NCBI RefSeq assembly: GCF_024055795.1
Contig: NZ_JAMXMY010000013.1
Location: 124,001 to 188,000, forward strand
DNA length: 64,000 bases
Origin: Actinoallomurus purpureus
GTDB lineage: Bacteria > Actinomycetota > Actinomycetes > Streptosporangiales > Streptosporangiaceae
Direction: 5' to 3'
Shown here piece after piece: positions 40,808-49,609 of the stretch. Positions within the stretch are counted from its first letter, which is position 1, and each line of letters opens with the position of its first letter. The notes beneath the pieces are model-generated. The model was not told the DNA's origin. It saw only the letters and a list, made by a program, of their open reading frames with translations, and searched no databases. Position numbers and translations under genes: made by a program.

Positions 40808-40982
40808 TGTCCACGTGATGCTGAGGGGCTCGACCGCTCAGGTTCCGACCCCCACTGCCTTTGAGCGTCGACCCCGCAAACTGCAGCCGGGAGGCGCGCA
40901 GGTAACTGCTCTGCGCCCGGCCCCTCCATGAAGGAGGGGCCGGCGCGCGCTCGCAGAAACCCCCACACCGAAGGGCACGACC

Positions 40983-41849
40983 GTGAATGATTCACAAGAG
41001 GTACGAGGCGACGTGGTGACGTCGTACAAGAACGCACCGACCCGGACCATCACCGCCGGGGGAGTGGCCTTCGCCTACCGCGAGCTCGGTCCCCAGCCCG
41101 GCGTCCCGGTGGTCTTTCTCAACCACCTCGCCGGGGTCCTCGACAACTGGGACCCTCGGGTCGTCGACGGCATCGCCGCCAAGCACCGGGTCATCACGTT
41201 CGACAACAGGGGCGTCGGCGCTTCCACCGGTTCGACGCCGCGCACCATCCAGGCGATGGCGAAGGATGCCGTCACCTTCATCCGGGCGCTCGGGTTCGAG
41301 CACGTCGATCTCCACGGCTTCTCGATGGGCGGCATGATCGCCCAGGCGATCGCACAAACCGAACCGCAACTCGTCCGCAAGCTGATCCTCACAGGTACCG
41401 GTCCTGCGGGCGGCGAGGGCATCAAGAACGTGACCCGGTTGTCCCATCTCGACACCGTCCGAGGACTGCTCACCCTTCAGGACCCGAAGCAGTTCCTCTT
41501 CTTCACCCGCACCGCGAACGGGCGTCGGGCCGGGAAGGAGTTCCTGGCTCGCCTGAAGGAGCGCACCCACGACCGGGACAAGGCGATCTCCCTCATGTCG
41601 TACAGTGCCCAGCTCAAGGCCATTCACCGCTGGGGGCTGGAGCAGTCCCACGATCTCTCCGTCATCCACCAGCCTGTGCTCGTCGCAAACGGTGAGAGCG
41701 ACAGGATGGTTCCGTCGAAGAACTCGGCCGACCTGGCGCGGCGAGTGCCGAACGGCGAGTTGGTGATCTACCCCGACGCCGGCCACGGCGGCATCTTCCA
41801 GTTCCACCGGCAGTTCGTGGAGACGGCTCTTGAGTTCCTCGAACGATAG
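40983..41849 (+). CDS. Alpha/beta hydrolase (island copy 2)
   Basis: 288 residues from GTG 40983 (GAAGGG upstream). VPVVFLNHLAGVLDNWDPRV, VITFDNRGVGASTGSTP, nucleophile LHGFSMGGMIAQAIAQ (Ser), NGESDRMVPSKNS (Asp) and PDAGHGGIFQFH (His). It is a diverged paralogue of the 39394 gene with the same FDNxGVGxSxG and loop pattern. It lies downstream of palindrome copy 4 and converges on TetR copy 2. Substrate unknown; ester or lactone hydrolysis is the usual activity. Confidence 0.87.
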   Translation: MNDSQEVRGDVVTSYKNAPTRTITAGGVAFAYRELGPQPGVPVVFLNHLAGVLDNWDPRVVDGIAAKHRVITFDNRGVGASTGSTPRTIQAMAKDAVTFIRALGFEHVDLHGFSMGGMIAQAIAQTEPQLVRKLILTGTGPAGGEGIKNVTRLSHLDTVRGLLTLQDPKQFLFFTRTANGRRAGKEFLARLKERTHDRDKAISLMSYSAQLKAIHRWGLEQSHDLSVIHQPVLVANGESDRMVPSKNSADLARRVPNGELVIYPDAGHGGIFQFHRQFVETALEFLER

Positions 41850-41961
41850 TAGGCGCGAAGTACGGTCGTCGCCTGGGCCGAGGATGGTGCCTCAGAGTCG
41901 TGGCGCTCTTCGGGCGAGCGGCTTGAGGCACCCGTTCAGTGTTGCGACCTCGCCTTCCCCC

Positions 41962-42534
41962 TCATCGCATGAACGCGAGAGCGTTCTCGATTCCCTGCTC
42001 GAGGACCTCATCGGCGAGCTTCCGGTTGGACAGGGCCCGGGACAGCTGCAACGTCCCCACCATAATGGTGAAGAGCCCGATGGCCTTGGCCCGAGCGGAC
42101 CGCGGGTCCTCGGGTGTCAGGCGAGCGGAGATCTCCTCCATGACGGCCAGCGCACCGTCGCTGTAGGCCTGCTTGGTCCCGTCCCCGCAGCGGCCTATCT
42201 CGTCGAGCAGGGCGGCGGAGGGGCATCCGAGGCCGGGGTTGTCCCGGTGCTCGGCGGACAGGTACTCGCGAATGAGGTCCTCGAGTCCCGGGCGGCCGGG
42301 CCGCAGGGTGTCGTACCTCTCGACCTGTGTGCGCAGTTCGTCGGCCACCACATGGGCGACGAGGTCGTCCTTGGACGCGAAGTGGGCGTAGAAGGCTCCG
42401 TTGGTGAGCCCCGCGTCCGACATCAGCGTGGAGATGCCCGAGCCGTCGATGCCGTCCTGCTTGAACCGGTGGCCGGCCTTCTCGATGATGCGTTGCCGCG
42501 TCACCTGCTTGTGCTCCTTGGCGTAACGCACCAC
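41962..42534 (-). CDS. TetR-family regulator, copy 2
   Basis: 190 residues, start GTG 42534 with GGAGGAA upstream. Very similar to TetR copy 1: RYAKEHKQVTRQRIIEKAGH, DGIDGSGISTLMSDAGLTNG and GCPSAALLDEIGRCGDGTKQ, including the two cysteines. The recognition helix (ISTLM.DAGLTNGAFYAHF) is the same, so both proteins should read the same operator. No clear copy of the palindrome lies at its own promoter (only CGTAAT at 42601), so the two regulators may be wired differently. Confidence 0.88.
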   Translation of the reverse strand: MVRYAKEHKQVTRQRIIEKAGHRFKQDGIDGSGISTLMSDAGLTNGAFYAHFASKDDLVAHVVADELRTQVERYDTLRPGRPGLEDLIREYLSAEHRDNPGLGCPSAALLDEIGRCGDGTKQAYSDGALAVMEEISARLTPEDPRSARAKAIGLFTIMVGTLQLSRALSNRKLADEVLEQGIENALAFMR

Positions 42535-42623
42535 GAGCTTCCTCCGTTCGCTCCGTCAGGCCGATGCCTCACACTCAAGACTAATCCATGACCTGACGCG
42601 CGTAATATCATGACCGGGCCGGC

Positions 42624-43091
42624 TCACGACCGGAGGCGAGCACCAGATCCCAGTCGGGCAGTGACGTCCCCGGGGGTGAGGGCGGAGTGCTCCGCGGAGC
42701 ACTCGACGACGACGCGGACCGGAGCGTCGCAGTCGGTATGGCGGATGTCCAGCACCGGGCCCTCGGGGTCGAGGGCGTACGTCTCGCCCCACTGGCTGAG
42801 CGCCATGAGGACGGGCCACAGGTCCCAGCCCTTGTGGGTCAGGCGGTATTCGTTGCGGGAGCGGCTGCCCGGCTCCCGGTAGGGGGCGGTCTTCAGGATG
42901 CCGGCCGAGATCAGCTTCCGGAGCCGGTCGCTGAGAACGGCTTCCGACAGGCCGATGTGGCGGTGGAAGTCGTCGAAGCGGCGGACGCCGTTGACGGCGT
43001 CACGCAGGATCAGCAACGTCCATTTCTCTCCCACCACGTCGAGCGTGCGCTGGACGGGGCAGTTCTCCGTGCTCGCTTCAAGCCACTCCAT
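42624..43091 (-). CDS. HxlR-family transcriptional regulator (divergent from thioesterase)
   Basis: 155 residues from ATG 43091 (an ATG ten codons earlier is less likely). Cysteine in the family position (STENCPVQRTLDVVGEKWTL), HTH RRFDDFHRHIGLSEAVLSDR and wing APYREPGSRSRNEYRLTHKG. The C-terminal extension has two cysteines (TDCDAPVRVVVECSAEH), a form found in about 150-residue HxlR members. Divergent from the PaaI-type thioesterase across a region with TTGACA and a palindrome (43121-43153); repression of that gene is expected. Confidence 0.87.
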   Translation of the reverse strand: MEWLEASTENCPVQRTLDVVGEKWTLLILRDAVNGVRRFDDFHRHIGLSEAVLSDRLRKLISAGILKTAPYREPGSRSRNEYRLTHKGWDLWPVLMALSQWGETYALDPEGPVLDIRHTDCDAPVRVVVECSAEHSALTPGDVTARLGSGARLRS

Positions 43092-43120
43092 GCCGCCATC
43101 GTAGAGGCCTGGCTTCGTCA

Positions 43121-43153
43121 TTGACAGTCAGGTGAACGGGAAGCTAGCTTCAC
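43121..43153 (+). promoter_or_regulatory. Thioesterase promoter with GAAGCTAGCTTC palindrome
   Basis: TTGACA (43121-43126), 18-base spacer, TAGCTT (43145-43150). The perfect 12-base palindrome GAAGCTAGCTTC (43140-43151) covers the -10, and wider arms GTGAA (43132-43136) / TTCAC (43149-43153) surround it. A probable operator for the divergent HxlR protein. Confidence 0.6.
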
Positions 43154-43183
43154 TCGTAAAAGTCAGATGGAAGGTGCCCGGTC

Positions 43184-43684
43184 GTGGGACGAACACGTAC
43201 GTATCAATGGGAAGATCCCGCGATCCTGGCGGAAGCCGCCGGACGCATGGCGGGCATCGACTTCCTGCGCGAGCTGCGTGCGGGGCGACTGCCGGGGCCG
43301 CCCATCAACTACGCCATCGACTTCACCCTGGACGAGGTGGAGCCCGGCAGGGCGGTCTTCTCCCTGACGCCGGGCGAGGAGCACTACAACCCGATCGGCA
43401 GCGTGCACGGCGGCATCTTCGCCACCCTGCTCGACTCGGCGGCGGGCTGTGCCGTCCAGTCCACCCTCCCGCAGGGCATGGCGTACGCCTCACTCGACCT
43501 GACGGTGAAATTCCTGCGACGGATCACCGTGGACACGGGTACGGTGCGCGCCATCGGCACGGTGGTCAACAAGGGCCGTCAAACCGCCCTGGCCCAGGCG
43601 CAGCTGGTCGACGGGACGGACCGTCTGCTCGCCCACGCCACCAGTAGCTGCATGCTCTTCCCGGTGCCTCCCCCGCAGGGGTGA
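43184..43684 (+). CDS. PaaI-type hotdog-fold thioesterase
   Basis: 166 residues from GTG 43184 (GGAAGG upstream). Hotdog fold with the PaaI signature YNPIGSVHGGIFATLLDSAAGCAVQ split over the Asn, His-Gly-Gly and Asp positions, then YASLDLTVKFLRRITVDTGT. Known for the family: hydrolysis of aryl- or acyl-CoA thioesters in the cytoplasm. The N-terminal 50 residues form helices, as in the YiiD/PaaI group. Controlled by the divergent HxlR regulator. Confidence 0.87.
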   Translation: MGRTRTYQWEDPAILAEAAGRMAGIDFLRELRAGRLPGPPINYAIDFTLDEVEPGRAVFSLTPGEEHYNPIGSVHGGIFATLLDSAAGCAVQSTLPQGMAYASLDLTVKFLRRITVDTGTVRAIGTVVNKGRQTALAQAQLVDGTDRLLAHATSSCMLFPVPPPQG

Positions 43685-43844
43685 GCCTCGGCGGCGACCG
43701 GTATCGGCCTGGGCCGTGATGCCGGACTCCCTCGATCTCGGCGCAGAACGCCAGAGTACGAGGTGAAACGGCTGTGGCGCACGTCGGTGGCGGCCCGTCG
43801 ACTCCTCGGGTAGCCACCGCCGTGAGCCGCAGGCGTGCCCAGGT

Positions 43845-43870
43845 GCCCGAAGGAGATGCTTCCCTCGGGC
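43845..43870. terminator. Hairpin at the end of the OYE gene
   Basis: GCCCGAAGG / CCCTCGGGC, nine-base arms with one mismatch and an 8-nt loop, 17 bases beyond the OYE stop on the minus strand. It also serves the converging thioesterase gene. Confidence 0.5.
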
Positions 43871-43886
43871 GCCGTGCTGCTCTTCG

Positions 43887-44954
43887 TCAGGCGGCGTTGG
43901 TGGGGTAGTCGGTGTAGCCGACCGCGCCGCCGCCGTAGAAGGTGGCGGGGTCGGGGGTGTTCAGGGGGGCGCCGGAGCGTACGCGCTCGACGAGGTCGGG
44001 GTTGGCGAGGGCCATGGTGCCGACGGTGACGACGTCGGCCAGACCTTCTTCGACGTCCTTGGCGCGGGTGGCGATGTCGGCGCCGGCCCGGTTGAGGATC
44101 AGCGTGGTGGGCCACAGCTTGCGGAGGGTGAAGAGGAGTTCCTCGTCGCCGCCGTGGCCGATGTGCAGGTAGGCGAGGTTGAGGGGAGCGAGGGCACGCA
44201 GGAGGTGCGGGTAGAGCTCGTGCGGGTCGCTCTCCGCGAGGTCGTTGAGCTGGAAAGGGTTGCCGGGAGAGATCCGGATGCCGGTGCGGCCGGCACCGAT
44301 CTCGCCGGCCACTGCTGAGGCGACTTCCACCGCGAAGCGGATGCGGTTGTCGAGGGAGCCCCCGTACTGGTCGGTGCGCTGGTTGGCGCTGGGGAAGAGG
44401 AACTGGTTGACCAGATAGCCGTTGGCCCCGTGGATCTCGACGCCGTCGGCGCCGGCCGCGATGGCGGCTGCGGCGGCGCGCCGGAAGTCGTCGACGGTTG
44501 CGGCGACCTCCTCGGTGGACAGCTCGCGCGGCACCGGCATCTCCTGGAGTCCGGACGGGGTGAACGTCTGGCCCGCAGGCTTGATGGCGGAGGGGGCCAC
44601 CGGCTGCCGGTGATGGGGCGTGTTGTCCGGGTGGGAGATTCGCCCGGTGTGCATCAGCTGGATGACGATGCGCCCGTCGGTCCCGTGGACGGCGTCGGTG
44701 ACCTTGCGCCAGCCGGCGATGTGTTCCTCGGTGTAGATGCCCGGGGTCACCGGGTAGCCCTGGCCGTCGGCGGAGGGCTGGGTGCCCTCGGTGATGATGA
44801 GCGCGTGCGAGGCGCGCTGGGCGTAGTACTCGGCGTTCAGCTCGGTCGGTACGCCGTCGGGGGTGGCCCGGCTGCGGGTAAGGGGGGCCATGGCGAGCCG
44901 GTGCGGTAGGGAGATCTCTCCGGCGACGGTCGGGTTCCACAGGGCGTTGAGCAT
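43887..44954 (-). CDS. Old Yellow Enzyme-family alkene reductase
   Basis: 355 residues from ATG 44954 (GAGGAA upstream; an earlier start at 45008 lacks a ribosome site). FMN TIM barrel with LAMAPLTRSRATPDGVPT, AEYYAQRASHALIITEGTQP, IQLMHTGRISHP, the substrate pair His175/Asn178 in EIHGANGYLVNQF, DQYGGSLDNRIRF and IGHGGDEELLFTLR. NADPH-dependent reduction of activated C=C bonds or nitro compounds is the family reaction. The perfect palindrome ATTACGATCGTAAT lies 150 bases upstream. This copy keeps the catalytic pair missing in 15583-16737. Confidence 0.92.
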   Translation of the reverse strand: MLNALWNPTVAGEISLPHRLAMAPLTRSRATPDGVPTELNAEYYAQRASHALIITEGTQPSADGQGYPVTPGIYTEEHIAGWRKVTDAVHGTDGRIVIQLMHTGRISHPDNTPHHRQPVAPSAIKPAGQTFTPSGLQEMPVPRELSTEEVAATVDDFRRAAAAAIAAGADGVEIHGANGYLVNQFLFPSANQRTDQYGGSLDNRIRFAVEVASAVAGEIGAGRTGIRISPGNPFQLNDLAESDPHELYPHLLRALAPLNLAYLHIGHGGDEELLFTLRKLWPTTLILNRAGADIATRAKDVEEGLADVVTVGTMALANPDLVERVRSGAPLNTPDPATFYGGGAVGYTDYPTNAA

Positions 44955-45103
44955 GGGTGATTCCTCAGGTGATGGGTGGTGGTTCCAAAAGGGGCGGGGG
45001 GCGGACACCGCGTGGACGTGGGACCCGGGCGCTTCTGCTTCCGGGTCCGACGACGCACCCGTCGTGCCCCGTCGGCTGAGCTGTCGTCCGCACGATCTAT
45101 TAA

Positions 45104-45117
45104 ATTACGATCGTAAT
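45104..45117. promoter_or_regulatory. TetR-type palindrome copy 5, perfect ATTACGATCGTAAT
   Basis: Perfect 14-base palindrome within an AT-rich 25-base island (TATTAAA...ATATTATT) in GC-rich surroundings. It lies upstream of the intact OYE gene and 80 bases beyond the end of the SpoIIE-type phosphatase gene. Identical to copy 7. Confidence 0.75.
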
Positions 45118-45196
45118 ATTATTCGCTCGGGCGGGTTGTCGCAAGGGAGGGCCCGGGTGGGTTACGAAGCCTTGCGGCGCAGCTCGTGCAAGAACC

Positions 45197-47389
45197 TCAT
45201 GCCAGGGTGGATGAGAGTTCTGCAAGGGAGGCTGGAATCAGCTGCTCCGCCCAGATGACCTTGCCTTCGCGGTTGTGCCGTGTGCCCCAGCGTTCGGTGA
45301 GCTGGGCGACGAGGAGCAGGCCGCGGCCGCCCTCGTCGAGGTCCCGGGCACGGCGCAGGTGCGGGGCGGTGCTGCTGGCGTCGGAAACTTCGCACGTCAG
45401 ATCGGATTGAAGGATCATCCGCAGTTGGATGGGGCTCCTGCCATAGCGGATCGCGTTCGTCACCAGTTCGCTGACCACGAGCTCGGTGGTGAAGGCCATT
45501 GCTCCCAGACCCCAGGCGGCCAGCTGATCGGATGCGTGGACGCGGACCTCGGAGACGACTGCTGGGTCGCAGGGGAGATCCCATGTGGCGACGTGATCGG
45601 CGTCAAGAGCTCCGGTTCGTGCCACAAGGAGGGCGACGTCATCTGCGGGGCGGCTGGGCAGCAGTGCGGACAGCAGTTCGTCGCAGGTCTCCTCGAGCGA
45701 CGCCGGTGCTCGGGCGAGAACATCGCGCAGCAACGCGAGGGCGGTCTCGACGTCACGAGAGCGGCTTTGGACGAGGCCGTCGGTGTACAGAACCAGCCGA
45801 CTGCCCGGTGGCAGTTCGAACTGGACAGTTTCGAAGGGGAGTCCGCCCAGGCCCAGGGGCGGGCCGATCGGCAGCTCCGGGCAGTCGACCGCGCGGGATG
45901 CGTGGGCATCGTCGTCAGCGATCGGGGGAGGCACCACGGCCGGCGGAATGTGTCCGGCGCTGGCCAGGGAGCACGTGCGGGAGACAGGGTCGTAGACCGC
46001 ATACAGGCAGGTGGCGCTGATCTCGTCCGTGCCCCGTTCCTCCTCGCGCTGCAGGCGGATGACCACGTCATCAAGGTGTGTCAGTAGTTCGTCGGGCATC
46101 AGGTCGATGTCCGCCAGAGTACGGACGGCCGTCCGCAGCCGGCCCATGGTGGCCGCGGCATGGAGGCCGTGACCGATCACGTCGCCCACGACGAGTGCGA
46201 CGCGGGCTCCGGAGAGCGGTATCACGTCGTACCAGTCGCCTCCCACGCCCGCTCGCGATCCGCTGGGCAGGTAGCGCGATGCCGTCTCGACGGCGGACGC
46301 CTCCGGCACGTGCTGCGGTAGCAAGCTGCGTTGGAGGGTGAGTGCGGTGGAACGCTCCTGGGTGTAGCGACGGGCGTTGTCGATGTTCACCGCTGCTCTG
46401 GACACGATCTCCTGGGCCAGCAGCAGCTCGTCGTCGTCGAAGGGGTCTGCCGTTTGACGGCGGACGAACTGTGCGAGTCCCAACGGGCTGCCGCGGGCCC
46501 ACAGCGGGACCAGGAGCATGGAGCGGAGGCCCAAGGTGTGCAGGGCGAGCTCGTGGTCCGCCGACATCGCCAGCCATGCGGGGACGTCGTCGGCGGTGAT
46601 GCGGAGCCGGCGGGGCTGTCCGGTGGCCAGTACGCGAGCCGGCTCCGAGCCTTCCGGGTAGGTATGCGTCTGCCCTGTGACGACTGCCGGGTCCGGACAA
46701 TCGTCCGAGACCGCCTGGGCGATTCGGCGGAGTGTCGGAGGACCGGCTACCGCGTACGTCCCCTCCTCTTGGAGGGCGGAGGAAAGGAGGTCGACCGTGA
46801 CGAGGTCTGCGAGGTGGTCGGCACCGACGTCCGCCAGTTCCTGCGCGGTGCGGGTGGTGTCCAGGGTGGTCCCGATCCGCGTCCCGGCCTCGTTGATCAT
46901 GATCAGCCGCCGCTGCAGCCAGCGGTCGCGTTCCCTCTGGTATGCCGCGACAGTCTGTTCCGCCGTGCGATCGACGTATTCGAAGGCCAGCGCGCTCAGT
47001 GTGACCGTCGTCGCGTTGATCAGCTCCTCGGACCCGGCGACACGGGCTGTTTCCGTATAGAGCTGATGAAGCAGGTCTGCGTGGACGAGCCGATAGACGC
47101 GAAGGAGCTGGCTCATCGGCACCCCGTGCTCAGCGAGTCGGCAAGCGAACTCGATGGCGGCAGGTGGCGTCCTGACCTCGGTCATATCAAGGCCGCGCTC
47201 GAAGAAATCAAGACCGGCGGCGACGTGTTCGGACAACGCCACTGGCGCCAGGGCGGCGATGTCCTCGTACTTCCACAGCTCGGGAAGCTCGCTGCGCAAG
47301 TGTTGCAGGATCACGTCGGTCAATTGATCCGCTCGGGGGGCGAGGCCTCGAGCGAGATCGCTGAGGAAGACATGGGCGTCGGTTCCCAC
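45197..47389 (-). CDS. SpoIIE-type PP2C phosphatase with GAF and HATPase (anti-sigma) domains
   Basis: 730 residues. N-terminal helical sensor domain (residues 1-165, PucR/RsbR-like: VPMSQLLRVYRLVHADLLHQ), GAF domain about 180-340, SpoIIE phosphatase about 365-590 (SGSRAGVGGDWYDVIPLSGA, VVGDVIGHGLHAAATMGRLR, TCLYAVYD, TDGLVQSR) and a C-terminal RsbW-like HATPase (about 600-720: ELVTNAIRYG, DEGGRGLLLVAQL). It would dephosphorylate an anti-sigma antagonist and phosphorylate or bind partners in a partner-switch cascade; no antagonist or sigma gene is nearby. Start GTG 47389 has only a distant AGGGG, so the exact start is uncertain. Confidence 0.88.
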   Translation of the reverse strand: MGTDAHVFLSDLARGLAPRADQLTDVILQHLRSELPELWKYEDIAALAPVALSEHVAAGLDFFERGLDMTEVRTPPAAIEFACRLAEHGVPMSQLLRVYRLVHADLLHQLYTETARVAGSEELINATTVTLSALAFEYVDRTAEQTVAAYQRERDRWLQRRLIMINEAGTRIGTTLDTTRTAQELADVGADHLADLVTVDLLSSALQEEGTYAVAGPPTLRRIAQAVSDDCPDPAVVTGQTHTYPEGSEPARVLATGQPRRLRITADDVPAWLAMSADHELALHTLGLRSMLLVPLWARGSPLGLAQFVRRQTADPFDDDELLLAQEIVSRAAVNIDNARRYTQERSTALTLQRSLLPQHVPEASAVETASRYLPSGSRAGVGGDWYDVIPLSGARVALVVGDVIGHGLHAAATMGRLRTAVRTLADIDLMPDELLTHLDDVVIRLQREEERGTDEISATCLYAVYDPVSRTCSLASAGHIPPAVVPPPIADDDAHASRAVDCPELPIGPPLGLGGLPFETVQFELPPGSRLVLYTDGLVQSRSRDVETALALLRDVLARAPASLEETCDELLSALLPSRPADDVALLVARTGALDADHVATWDLPCDPAVVSEVRVHASDQLAAWGLGAMAFTTELVVSELVTNAIRYGRSPIQLRMILQSDLTCEVSDASSTAPHLRRARDLDEGGRGLLLVAQLTERWGTRHNREGKVIWAEQLIPASLAELSSTLA

Positions 47390-47484
47390 AATCAGAATCT
47401 ACCCCTGCCCTGGTCAACGGGCCGTGCCCCGCGCAGTCCGGTGGACGCGCTCGCCCACCGTCGATCAGGCCGTGAGTCAGCCGT

Positions 47485-49374
47485 TCACGGGGTGTGACCG
47501 GCGCTGCGGAGAACAGGGCGCAGGACCTCGATGACGCTGGGGTCGTCCACCGTGGAGGGGATGGGTTCGTCGTGGCCGTCGGCGATACCGCGCATCGTCT
47601 TGCGCAGGATCTTTCCCGAGCGGGTCTTGGGCAGGGCGGCAACGACCGTGACGTCCTTGAGGGAGGCGACGGCACCGATGCGCTCGCGTACGAGCTGGAC
47701 GAGTTCGGCCTCGACGTCGCTCGGTTCGCGGTCGATGCCGGCTTTCAGGACGACGAAGCCGCGCGGTACTTGTCCCTTCAGGGCGTCGGCGACGCCGATG
47801 ACGGCGCACTCGGCGACGTCGGGATGGGCGGCCAGGGCCTCTTCCATGCTGCCGGTGGACAGCCGGTGTCCGGCGACGTTGATGACGTCGTCGGTGCGGC
47901 CCATGACGAAGACGTAGCCGTCGTCGTCGATGTGGCCGCTGTCGCCGGTGAGGTAGTAGCCGGCGTAGGCGGAGAGGTAGGAGGCGACGTAGCGGTCGTC
48001 GTCCTTCCAGAGAGTGGGGAGTGCGCCGGGCGGCAGGGGGAGCCTCACGACGATCGCGCCGTCGACGCCTGCGGGCGCCGGCCCGCCCGAAGGGTTGAGG
48101 ACGCGGACGTCCCAGCCCGGCAGCGGGCGAGTGGGGGACCCGGGCTTGATGGGAGCGGCCTCGATGCCCACGGGGTTGGCGACGATGGGCCAGCCGGTCT
48201 CGGTCTGCCACCAGTGGTCGATCACCGGGATGCCCAGAAGAGCGCTCGCCCAGTGATAGGTCTCGGGGTCGAGGCGCTCGCCGGCGAGGAAGAGGTGGCG
48301 CAGGCCGGTCAGGTCGTAGTCCGCGGTGAGCGTTCCCCTCGGGTCCTCCTTACGGATGGCCCGGAAGGCGGTGGGGGCCGTGAACATGGTCTTGACCCGG
48401 TATTCGGCGGCAACGCGCCAGAACTGGCCCGCGTCCGGGGTGCCGACCGGCTTGCCTTCGTACAGGACCGTCGTGGCGCCGACCAGCAGGGGCGCGTAGA
48501 CGATGTACGAGTGCCCGACGACCCAGCCGACGTCAGAGCCGGTGAACATCGTCTCGCCTGGGCCCACGTCGTAGACGGCTCTCATTGACCAGTGGAGGGC
48601 GACCGCGTAGCCGCCGCAGTCACGCACGACTCCCTTGGGTTTTCCGGTCGTTCCGGACGTGTAGAGGATGTAGAGGGGGTCGGTGGCGGGGACGGGAACG
48701 CAGTCGGCCGGCGGCGCGGCGGCGACCAGGTCGCCCCAGTCGAGATCGTCGGGCCCCAACTCGGCCGGTTCCTGCGGGCGTTGAAGGATCACACGCTTTT
48801 CCGGCTTGTGCACCGCGAGTTCGATCGCCCGGTCGAGCAGGGGCTTGTACGCGATGACACGCTTGCCCTCGATGCCGCAGGAGGCGGAGACGACCACCTT
48901 GGGGGCCGCGTCATCGATGCGGAGGGCGAGTTCGCGCGGGGCGAACCCGCCGAAGACGACCGAGTGGATGGCGCCGATACGCGCGCAGGCCAGCATCGCG
49001 ACAGCGGCCTCGGGGACCATCGGCATGTAGATGACCACACGATCGCCGTGCCCCACGCCGAGCTGTGCGAGTGCTCCGGCGAAGGCCGCCACCTCGTTCC
49101 TCAGCTGCGCGTAGGTGTAGGTGCGCCGGGTGTCGGTCACGGGTGAGTCATAGATGAGCGCGGGCTGTTCGCCGCGGCCGGCTTCGACGTGCCGGTCGAC
49201 CGCGTTGAAACAGACGTTGAGCCGCCCGTCGGGAAACCAGCGGTAGAAGGGCGCGCCCGAGGAGTCCAGGGCGCGTTGCGGAGTGACATCCCAGTCGATG
49301 CCCTCTGCCGCCTTCAGCCAGAAGCTCTCCGGGTCTTCGGTACTGGCGCGGAAGACATCCTCGTACCTTCCCAT
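47485..49374 (-). CDS. prpE: Propionyl-CoA synthetase-like AMP-forming acyl-CoA ligase
   Basis: 629 residues; GGAG six bases before ATG 49374. ANL-family enzyme: A3 YILYTSGTTGKPKGVV, GSDVGWVVGHSYIVYAPLL, A5 WWQTETGWPI, A8 GRTDDVINVAGHRLSTGSME and the catalytic Lys motif LPKTRSGKILRKTMR. VFGGFAPRELALRIDDA and the N-terminal ACAS segment (FRASTEDPESFWLKAAEGID) are typical of PrpE rather than acetyl-CoA synthetase. It activates propionate to propionyl-CoA. The A10 lysine can be acetylated in related enzymes. No methylcitrate genes are nearby, so the connection to the island is unclear. Confidence 0.88.
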   Translation of the reverse strand: MGRYEDVFRASTEDPESFWLKAAEGIDWDVTPQRALDSSGAPFYRWFPDGRLNVCFNAVDRHVEAGRGEQPALIYDSPVTDTRRTYTYAQLRNEVAAFAGALAQLGVGHGDRVVIYMPMVPEAAVAMLACARIGAIHSVVFGGFAPRELALRIDDAAPKVVVSASCGIEGKRVIAYKPLLDRAIELAVHKPEKRVILQRPQEPAELGPDDLDWGDLVAAAPPADCVPVPATDPLYILYTSGTTGKPKGVVRDCGGYAVALHWSMRAVYDVGPGETMFTGSDVGWVVGHSYIVYAPLLVGATTVLYEGKPVGTPDAGQFWRVAAEYRVKTMFTAPTAFRAIRKEDPRGTLTADYDLTGLRHLFLAGERLDPETYHWASALLGIPVIDHWWQTETGWPIVANPVGIEAAPIKPGSPTRPLPGWDVRVLNPSGGPAPAGVDGAIVVRLPLPPGALPTLWKDDDRYVASYLSAYAGYYLTGDSGHIDDDGYVFVMGRTDDVINVAGHRLSTGSMEEALAAHPDVAECAVIGVADALKGQVPRGFVVLKAGIDREPSDVEAELVQLVRERIGAVASLKDVTVVAALPKTRSGKILRKTMRGIADGHDEPIPSTVDDPSVIEVLRPVLRSAGHTP

Positions 49375-49609
49375 CGCGCACTCCTTTGTCGCTTCGGGGT
49401 TCTGCCGCTTTGGGGCCGGACTGCCGCGGTGGTGTACAGAGCGGTGTGGGACACGAATACCGCGTGTCGGCTGACAGGGTGGAACAGGACGGCTGAGACC
49501 AGCCGCCGGTCACCGGGATCGCGGTGGTGCCGGCGGGCTGGCCGGTGAGCCTCCCGTAATCATGCCTTCGCCGAAGCCCGGCGTCGGCGGTGACGGGCCG
49601 TTCTTCCGC

